From NCBI GenBank assembly GCA_963932465.1, contig OZ010794.1:214967748-215031747 (forward strand): a DNA stretch of 64,000 bases, in the 5' to 3' direction. Under the pieces are notes generated by a model, which made no database searches, was not told the DNA's origin, and was given only the letters and a program-made list of their open reading frames with translations. This DNA is from Maratus speciosus (taxonomy: Eukaryota; Arthropoda; Arachnida; Araneae; Salticidae). Positions 55,995 to 64,000 of this stretch are shown here, piece by piece. Every line of letters begins with the position of its first letter. Positions within the stretch are counted from its first letter, which is position 1. The position numbers and the translations under genes were made by a program.

Positions 55995-56540
55995 ATTGAT
56001 ATCATTACTTTTTTAGGTGAATAACAAAAAGATAAAAAATAAAGACAAACGATAAGAACTCATAATCGTGATTTCCATTCACCTTTAATTCTCCCCCCTC
56101 CCCCCCCCCCGCTCCAAAAAGCATGCCTCATACTTATTGTAAAGAGTGCTGTTCTATTTGATTTTTTAAGAACTTTTTAGTAAGGTATGGAAGCAGGTCC
56201 TGATTAATAACGGGGCACATTCCCACCAGTAAAAAGAAGCAGAAAATTTTGCCTCATTTATGGCCGAAATTTTACATGAAAACGGCGTTTAGATTAAACG
56301 AACATTTCTTTAAAAATTTATTGGTGTAAGTGTGCCCCGTTGGTAATCAGGCTCTGTATGGAAGTATTATACAAAATGGGGTTTTTTTTTATGGTTCGTT
56401 TCGCAGATATAGATGGCTTTGTTAAATTTTGCTATGTAAAAAGTTTACTTTCTTAAGAAAAATATTAAGAAATATTACTCTTTAAACCTTTTTATTTAAA
56501 ATACAATAACATTGTAATCACAGGAGAACAGCGATGATAG
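55995..56540 (+). repeat. Continuation of the dispersed 1-kb repeat
   Basis: Collinear with 26253-26600, including the C-tract near 56094-56110. Interrupted by the MITE at 56194-56356. Confidence 0.75.
56194..56356. mobile_element. hAT-like MITE with 8-bp duplication and a paralogous empty site
   Basis: Inverted ends CAGGTCCTGATTAATAACGG and ACGGGGCACA...; the right end is GTTGGTAATCAGGCTCTG. TATGGAAG on both sides (56186-56193, 56357-56364). The related repeat at 26456 reads AGATATGGAAGTAATATAC with a single TATGGAAG. Confidence 0.92.
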
Positions 56541-57566
56541 GCTTTTCATCACAGAATTTGATCCCGAAAGTAATACTCGTTTTCTGGCGCTAGTGTACCC
56601 AGGCTGCCGATCTCGTGATCGATTAGATACAGTTTCGATTTTTGATTATAGATGGCACCATCAACTGCCATTGAGTATTTTATTATTTTCTTTTTGAGTT
56701 TCAAAAAAGTGTACCATAATTACAATAAATATGAATGAAAATAAGAAAAACAGCTGATTGATAAAGATACAGGTTTGGTTTTTTAATTTTTAATTTAAGT
56801 TCATAGCAACAATCATAAATTTCTATCAAAATAGCCACATTTTCGAGTAAGATTTAATCATAAAATTTGTACATTAGAAAGTTTTCTCACTAAAAGTTTA
56901 AAAAAATGCATCATTTTATGATTTTTTTAATTTTGTTAATTAAAATAGGCATTATCATTTGACTTTTGTATGGCTAGAACAAAGAGATTATGTAAACTAC
57001 AATTTAAAATAACGTTTAAAATACAAAAATTTGAACTGAAAAATGCCTTTTGGAAAAATATTAGAATTGCATCCCAAATTTTAAATATTTCAGCATGGAG
57101 CAGGAAAAGATTAAAGTTGCATTGCATTTGTAACAATAAATATATATATTACAGTTTAATTCTACAAAAAATGTTAATAAATATTTTTACATACTCATAT
57201 TACTGAATAAAAATCAATTTAACAAAAAGACTTACAAATTATTTTGCTAGCCAGAAAATACTTTTGAATTATTATGCAACACATTAAACAGCAAATTTAT
57301 AATGATTTTAGTTTGAATCATTTATCAAAACGGAAAAGAAGTTCCTAGTCTAAGGTCTAATATTTTCAAAATATATAAAAAATAAATATGACAGTTAGAT
57401 AATAACCTTAATAAATAGTTGGAACAATTTCAAGAGATTCTCATTTTAAATTACATTAAATTTTTTATACTCCTTAATATAGGAAAAGTAATTTCTGCAG
57501 TTTTTTTTTTTTTAACACACACACACCATCCCGGTGAAAAATGTCTGAAATTAATACTATTTAAGA

Positions 57567-57624
<58 letters not shown>

Positions 57625-58235
57625 CAGATATAAAAAAAAAAAAAAAATACATCAGACAAGAGAAAACTATTTATTTATATATACATAATTAAATGTGAAA
57701 ATACTTTCTGAAACAGTTAATCTGAGATTTTTAACTTTTATGAGGAGTTAAATACATAGTTACAAAATATTTGAAATGCATAGAACAGAATTCATTACTT
57801 AAATTTAGATAAAGATTTTTAATTCAATTACATTTACGAGTTAATAAAGTCAGTGCACCAGATATATTTGCTGCGTGATAGTAACACACTCAAAATATCT
57901 AAAGGATTATGAAATAATATTCAATAACATTTTCCAGTTATCGTTATTTAAAAAATGTGAAATGTATATATCTGTATTCTATATGAAATGTTAGAGTTTA
58001 GATTTCTATCCAAAATATAGATGGTGCCACATTTACCAGCTGCAGGAAATGGCACATTTTGTTATTGAAATTTATTTAAAATGAAGTTTTATTTTATTTA
58101 GCTTAGTCATAATTGCAATTTAATTTTGTTTAACTTGATAACAATTAAAAAAGTCTGAAATTTTATTTAATGATCTAATTGGCAATAAAAAATTACAAAA
58201 TATCTCATAAAAAAATCAAAACGCATCACAGCGGA
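56541..58235. other. AT-rich noncoding stretch, no gene seen
   Basis: Includes a T54 run at 57569-57622. Short frames lack motifs. Confidence 0.5.
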
Positions 58236-58298
58236 TTGAACCCGAGATATCGCGTGTATAAGAGCAGCGCTCTTAACCGCTCAGCTAGAGTTTGTATA
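58236..58298 (-). repeat. tRNA-related sequence
   Basis: On the minus strand TAGCTGAGCGGTTAAGAGCG (A-box-like) and GGGTTCAATCC (B-box) are correctly ordered, but the acceptor ends do not pair. A tRNA pseudogene or SINE head. Confidence 0.45.
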
Positions 58299-58455
58299 GC
58301 TAGCTGTTCCCAAAAGTGAATAAAAAGAAAGCATGCGCAGGAATACATTAATAACTTCTTGCACATTTGCGGTAAATTCTCATAGAATGACGAAAAAATA
58401 TAGTCTCATTTTTCATACCGATTACATAACAAACAACTGTTTGTCTGCAAATAAC

Positions 58456-58633
58456 AGGGTTCGTACGGGTACCGTTATTTTCAAGGGCCAATATCAGAAT
58501 TTTTTTTTATAGAAAAATAAATCTATTTCGAACGGACGAAATTTTGCTTTATTTCAGAGGAGATTTTCCATAAGAAAATACTGGTACCGAAGAATTTCTT
58601 AGTCATGAAATTAAAGCAATCGTACGAACCCTG
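58456..58633. mobile_element. MITE with CAGGGTTCGTACG ends and 6-bp duplication
   Basis: Inverted ends CAGGGTTCGTACGGGTACC and ATCGTACGAACCCTG. AAATAA on both sides (58450-58455, 58634-58639). 178 bp. Confidence 0.87.
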
Positions 58634-58639
58634 AAATAA

Positions 58640-59090
58640 GTGTTATGTTATTCGCTTTATCTCAAACAGATTTATATTATATATTAATTTTAATAAAATC
58701 GCGCAGGTCATTTTTGAGGGGAAAAAATGCGAATTATATAAAAAACAAGAGTTTTCCCGGACACAAGTATTATCTCATTCCCTTCATCTAAAACAAGTTC
58801 ATATTATATATCAATTTAAAGAAAATCGCCCGAACTATTTTCCAGAAAAGGAAATTAGGAAACTTATCCATCGCAAGTACTTTAAAAATAGGTTTCGAGA
58901 TCTCCAAATATACTGCATGTAGTAATATAAAAATTTCAGAATAGCATAAGACTGCAGATATAAGATTCCTTTTAAAAAATCAGAACAATATGCGCTATAT
59001 TTGCTGAGTTATGAATTGGCGACTTTTCGCTTTTCCTTTGATCTCGAGTTAGGTGTATATATGAGTTCCGCCATTCTTACGATTTTAGGC
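58640..59090. other. Spacer, no gene seen
   Basis: Contains two related blocks (TTATATTATATATTAATTTT and TCATATTATATATCAATTTA) about 120 bp apart, a possible old tandem pair. Confidence 0.4.
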
Positions 59091-59305
59091 TTAACCCTTT
59101 CCGGCACGGGCAATTTTTGTTGTAAAATGATGAAATGATTGACTGACACCGGAATTTTAAAACGACTTTTTTAGAAATAAAAAACATCTTACTTTACATG
59201 TTCTTTGTAAAAGCAAAATTTTACTAAAATATTCTTGGTGCCGCTTGTAAGTTTGAATTAAAATTAGGTATCCCGACCCGGGCACACTGTGCCGGAAAAG
59301 GTTAA
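59091..59305 (-). mobile_element. TTAA MITE family C', intact copy
   Basis: TTAACCCTTTCCGGCACGGG to CTGTGCCGGAAAAGGTTAA, 215 bp. It shows the uninterrupted target of the LINE at 45131. The near-end palindrome is only partly self-complementary (GTGTGCCCGG...GGGATAC on the minus strand). Confidence 0.85.
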
Positions 59306-59769
59306 GGCTGCGTCAATGGAATACTACCGTCTTCCATCATATAGATAATACAATACATATTTCAGTTTTAAGACTTAAAACACACGCTTTTATTTTAAAG
59401 AAATTGACGTCATTGGCATCCTCTGAAGAATTCCTCATATACGACCCATTCTTAAGCAACATCTAGAAAAAAGTATTCATAGGATGTCACTATCACTGAA
59501 TAATACACAAATCCAAAAGAAAACAGAAACACTCAAGAAATTCAACAAAATAAATAAATAAATAAATATCTTTTATTTAATGATTCGAAAAAATAAATAG
59601 CATACCTGGGGTTAACAAAGAGTAATTCAAACAGTTTTAGATAAGTGCATGGACAAATACTGCCTTATTATTGACTCGCTTACAATGCGAAAACTGATAA
59701 TAGTAAACAGAGAGAGACAGAACATTTTTCCCCAAGAAACCAATATACAGTCCGTTTTTTATTCTATTG
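59306..59769. other. Spacer, no gene seen
   Basis: Nothing recognisable except an AAATA-rich run near 59550. Confidence 0.45.
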
Positions 59770-61730
59770 AAAATAATAACGTTAAAAATTTTTTGATGCG
59801 TTCGAATATTAATAAGCATCATATTTTTAAAATGATAAAATCAACGTTTATGTATAAAAACTCTGAATTTACGTATAATATCTTTTTGTATTTTGATAAC
59901 TAATTACCAGATCACTGATCATTGTAAAATGTGAAATATAAAGCAAAACATCATTTCAAAAAAAAAAAAAATATTCCAAAGAATCCAATGAATAATATTA
60001 AGATTTCTGAAAAACCGTATGTTGTTTGTATTAGAATAAGAAAAATAAAAAACCGTTTTAATAAGTTCCAATAAAATTAGGAAGGAATACTCGAATTTAT
60101 TTTTTCTATCAAGTTATTTTTTAAATTAAATTTTATAAAGTATATTTTATTTGTTGATTCGTTTGTAAGATATTTTTAAAACATCATTCATATTTGTCTG
60201 CTTCTGCAAAACTTTCTTCTATGTAATGAAAGAATACATAAAAGAAGATTTTTAACAAAACTGCATTACTTTACGATTTTTAATATCTTTTAAAATACTT
60301 CAATATTTCTTTGTTGCAGAAAAAAAGTAGCAATTCAATCCCTATATTTTCAGGATTAAACAATAAAAAGAATCGTAAAGAAACTAATAAAGCTCAAAAT
60401 ATTTTAATAAGTTAAAATATTAATAAGTATGAAAATTTATAAAATTATAAAATTAATATCTATGCATAAAAATTCTCAATTTAGAATACCCTTTTTTATT
60501 TTGATAACTAATTATGAGAACACTGATTATAGTAAAATTTGAAATACAAAGCAAAACTTCTTTTCAGAAGAAAATTCATTTCAAAGAAACCAATAAACAT
60601 TATAAAGTTTTATTGAAACCCATACATTTTTGTATTTAAATGTCAAAGATAAAAACAAATATTTTAATAAGTTCGAATAAAGTTTAGAATGAACATGAGA
60701 ATTTATTTTTTCGGTCAGTTTATTTTTCAAATATTCAAATTTTATAAAGTATATTTTATTTGCTGATTTCCATGTAGTATATATATATTTTTTTAAATCA
60801 TCTATATTATAAAGTTTCTGTGAAACTTTCTTTCACGTAATGAAAGAATACATAAAGAAGATTATTAACAAAACCATATTCCTTTATGATTTTTAATATA
60901 TTTCAAAATGCTTCAATATTCCTGTGCTGTAGAAAAAATATATATATATGTATATTTTAGCATTCCAATTCGCAGTACATTTTTCGGATTAAACAATAAA
61001 ATAGAATCTAAAAGAAAATATTGAAGCTCAAACGATTTTAATAAGTTTGAATATTAATATGTATGAAAATGCTTAATATCATAAAATCAGACTCTATGTA
61101 CACAAATTTTCAATTGATATTATATTTCTGTATTTTGATAACTAATAATCAGAACATTGATCATATGACTGAAATACAAAGCAAAATATATTTTCAGAAG
61201 AAAATTTATTTCAAGGTTTGCAATGAACATTATTAACCCCTTAATACTCGAATTAAATTACGGTTGAAAAATTCAAATTGCTTATTGACACCACTTTTAT
61301 GAAAAAGAAATATTCACCTTATTTAATGACAGGAAATAACGGTACTAAAATATAGCCAATTTCACTGTTTTATAAAACTGGTGGGAGTCAAACAATTTGA
61401 GTAAAAGACACAGCCCGAGAATATGACGGGAGCGAGAATTAAGGGGTTAAGCTTTGTGGAAAACCGCATTTTTTTAAAAATAAATAGCTAAGATAAAAAA
61501 GAAACAGTTTAATAAGTTCGAATAAAGTTTTGAAGGAATATGCTCATTTATTTTTTCTGTCAATTTGTTTTTAAAATATTGAAATTGTATATTATTTATT
61601 GATTTCGATGTTGGATATATTTTGTAAATCATCCATATTTAATCTATTTCTGTAAAACTTTATTCCACGTAATGAAAGACTTCACAAAAGAATAAATAAA
61701 AGATGGTTCTGTGTTGTACACTGTAAAAAA
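59770..61730 (+). repeat. ~615-bp satellite, cluster 2
   Basis: Units start near 59779, 60390 and 61022 (611 and 632 bp apart). The third is cut by the family G MITE at 61233. Same unit as at 44.1-48.85 kb. Confidence 0.85.
61233..61450 (-). mobile_element. TTAA MITE family G, copy 4
   Basis: On the minus strand TTAACCCCTTAATTCTCGCT, then CCCGTCATATTCTCGGG at nt 21, with one unpaired position in the stem. 218 bp, inserted in the satellite. Confidence 0.88.
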
Positions 61731-62482
61731 AAAAAAAAATAAATAAACAGGTTGATTTTTAATTATACATGTTTTTTAACAATTTCAAATTATTAAAAAA
61801 CGTCATAGGATATTTTAACAATATTATTTTATTTAAAAAATTATTTACTGTTTTCCACAGTTTAGTTGCATTTTAATGCGATATACCCGTGTACGAAATT
61901 TTCATGTATACTGAAGAACGCTACATACAGAGAATTTTTAGATAAGAACAATGTTAAAAAACACATTTATTGTTTGGCCACAATATACTGTATTATAACG
62001 CCTAACACCTGTAAGCGAAAATTCTTGAGTACGCCTAATATCTGCATGCCGGAAATTTCCGTATGTGTAATGGCGGATGTTATTGTTCGATGTTGTGGTT
62101 CTTAACGCCATTTTGTAAAACATGCTGTGATTTGAGTGTTTAGTCTATTAACTATCGTACTTATACCTATAACTGGTGACATTTTCGTGTACATTAATGT
62201 CCTCTGCACATTTGAAGGTATGGTTTTTGAAGTTATCACCGTTAATTAGTTAGTTATGGCAATTTTAAAAAGTACTGTTTGGGCATTCCACGACTTGTAT
62301 TCTCCACAAAGAATACAAGGCAAAAACAATATAGTTCTTATGCTTTCAAAGATATTAAAAATACATATTAAGAAAAAATAATGCTTAATTCAGTTACTTT
62401 GAACATTCTACTTTCGTTACGTACCTTTTTTATATACTTATGACATATATAAGTGCATATAAGTATATATAGTGACGTATGT
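61731..62482. other. Noncoding, no gene seen
   Basis: A-run near 61726-61740. Short frames at 61866-62105 on both strands lack motifs. Confidence 0.45.
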
Positions 62483-62602
62483 AATTATTTAAAGCACTCG
62501 GGACGTGGCTGGGGACCTACGTATCTTGCTTCAGCAAAAGTGTCGGACTAGAGTAGAAGAATAAAGGGCTGCGGACGAATTATATAAGTGCTTTAAATAA
62601 TT
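62483..62602. repeat. 120-bp hairpin element
   Basis: AATTATTTAAAGCACT and AGTGCTTTAAATAATT form a perfect 16-bp inverted pair around a GC-richer centre. It may be a small MITE; the target duplication is unclear. Confidence 0.55.
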
Positions 62603-63020
62603 TTTTTCAAAAAGTATTGTTTTTGCACTTTCAATTTAATCCGATCTCCCATATGATAACATGGTGAATGGTGAATTTTTTACAATTTTACTTAAAGCTT
62701 AAAAGATATTAATCCTCTATTTTTATGACATACTTTTATGATATCCTAATGATTTAATTCTTCATCTTTGCTCCGCCACCCTACATGTTGTCCTAGGATG
62801 ATTTTTAATATTTTTTAAAAATTAGTTAAAAAAGTTTTCTTTTTGTTCTGTCAGTTTTGAAATTTCTCAATGAAATACATTATGAGTGAAATTTTTCATA
62901 AATTCTTTAAAAATACAAATTATTATTTTAATTGTTAGTGCCTTCTACCTAAGGATTACAATCCCGTGATCCCGCTTTATTTTCAATCCCGAAAATCCCG
63001 GGATTTTTGGGATTATTTTT
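62603..63020. other. AT-rich spacer with a small ATCCCG cluster
   Basis: Near 62958-63014 AATCCCG-type words recur in both orientations (AATCCCGTGATCCCG, AATCCCGGGATT). Possibly the end of another transposon. Confidence 0.35.
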
Positions 63021-63230
63021 TTAACCCCTTCAAGGGCAATCAAAAATGTCTCTAAATATTGAATTCTCACTGGAATAATCGAAAATTTTTATTTTTAAAT
63101 AAGATAACGCAATATTTTAATGATTCTCCTCCAAAGTTAAAACTATAAAATTTAGTTAAAATTTTCTGGTGAGAATCTTGTTTCATTTAGATGAGATATA
63201 TTTTAATTCCACCACCCCTCAAGGGGTTAA
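63021..63230 (-). mobile_element. TTAA MITE family A, copy 5
   Basis: TTAACCCCTTCAAGGGCAAT to CACCCCTCAAGGGGTTAA, 210 bp. On the minus strand the palindrome zone reads GGTGGAATTAAAATATATCT, so the stem has decayed. Confidence 0.85.
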
Positions 63231-64000
63231 TGGAACAATATTCAGCTGAAATTTAAAAAAAAATATATTTATAGACTTTCACTTTTGGAAAAAAAAATCA
63301 ATTGATTTTTATGAAAATTATATATCATTGAAAAAGTATGTATATCTCAGTTATTTTTTACATATATATCTAACCGATTAAAACTTTTAAAGTGGAAATC
63401 TTTTGACTTGGAATCAGATGTAACCGCACAGCTATTAGTCAGGAAAAATGAAACCCTTTGTTTATTTCTATTTCGCCGAGTGTGTATCATGATGTACGAC
63501 AAGATTATTAGGAGTAGATTAAACAATGATTGGTCTGCCTCGGCATTTCTTGGTACAACATAAGCAGCAGTGGGCGCCAATTCGTCATTTTGGCGTAACT
63601 ATCACGTCATCGAGTTACGAGATGAAATTGGTGCTAAATTAAAAGTAAAATAAAGTATTAAAAAAATATTTTGGTCTGTCTGCGAATATCCTGGTTGAAA
63701 ACCCCGGCAGACTAAACTTTATAACAAATAAGACGACATAATGTACAAATGAAACCCTATAAACATAACGTTTTACATTACATTGCCATATATATATATT
63801 ACTTCGCCATCGACTTTCAGTATCAATTAATGGTTTAGGGAAAATTTATGTTAACAGTAAGTGAGAAAATGACTGATTCGGCATAACTTGGTACAAAACG
63901 AGTAGAATAAAAAGTAAAAGGGGGCCCGGCGCAGCTACCCCGGGCCAAAGATTTTAGGGGACTCCCATGTGCCCAGCTAGAAAATGTTTGCACTTTTTTT
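63231..64000. other. Spacer to window end, no gene seen
   Basis: No motif-bearing frame. A GC-rich stretch near 63920-63945 (GGGGGCCCGGCGCAGC) reaches the edge and may continue outside. Confidence 0.45.

Noticed and set aside
57419..57688. Frame with a long Phe run
   Set aside because: Produced by the T54 run; no protein features elsewhere in it.

Overview
The window is AT-rich animal DNA, most likely from an arthropod. The evidence is a Ty3/gypsy element of the K02A2.6-like type, a BEL/Pao pol fragment, a Jockey/X-element-like non-LTR ORF1 with a PRE_C2HC-type region, mariner, Tc1 and piggyBac remnants, and a dense crowd of short inverted-repeat elements. No host gene, rRNA or convincing functional tRNA was recognised. 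Every long reading frame with a recognisable product belongs to a transposable element. The genus cannot be read from the sequence.

Layout. 1-5.7 kb: one copy of an inverted duplication (partner at 22.8-23.8 kb), short TTAA-bounded elements and a mariner remnant. 6.3-8.7 kb: two tRNA-derived SINE copies flank a terminal-inverted-repeat (TIR) element filled with a ~147-bp tandem array. 9.3-13.6 kb: a nearly whole gypsy element sits in the palindrome of a TTAA element. 14.0-19.9 kb: a giant fold-back whose right arm carries a dead piggyBac. 20-29 kb: noncoding repeats. 29.2-32.6 kb: a 5'-truncated BEL/Pao element on the minus strand. 34-43.5 kb: nested TTAA elements and a 7.2-kb noncoding insertion with direct terminal repeats. 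44-49 kb and 59.8-61.7 kb: a ~615-bp satellite, the first block split by an ORF1-only LINE. 49-56.5 kb: three more long inverted repeats, a second piggyBac remnant (52.2-53.5 kb) and hAT-like MITEs. 56.5-64 kb: mostly featureless AT-rich DNA with a few MITEs.

The main observation is a set of at least ten sequence families of short (about 200-250 bp) elements bounded by TTAA, mostly starting TTAACCCYTT. In nearly every family one end, not both, carries a palindrome that starts 17-22 nt from the first T of TTAA. The palindrome sequence differs between families, but its position and self-complementarity are kept. Two longer elements with the same layout contain recognisable or plausible piggyBac transposase pieces, so the whole set reads as a piggyBac-mobilised guild. 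Several elements share one TTAA or sit in a subterminal TTAA of another, and paralogous empty sites inside this window show the insertions directly.

Other insertion histories can also be read here: a TA-flanked MITE with an exact empty site, two hAT-like MITEs with perfect 8-bp target duplications, and a group of CA-ended MITEs with 6-bp duplications.
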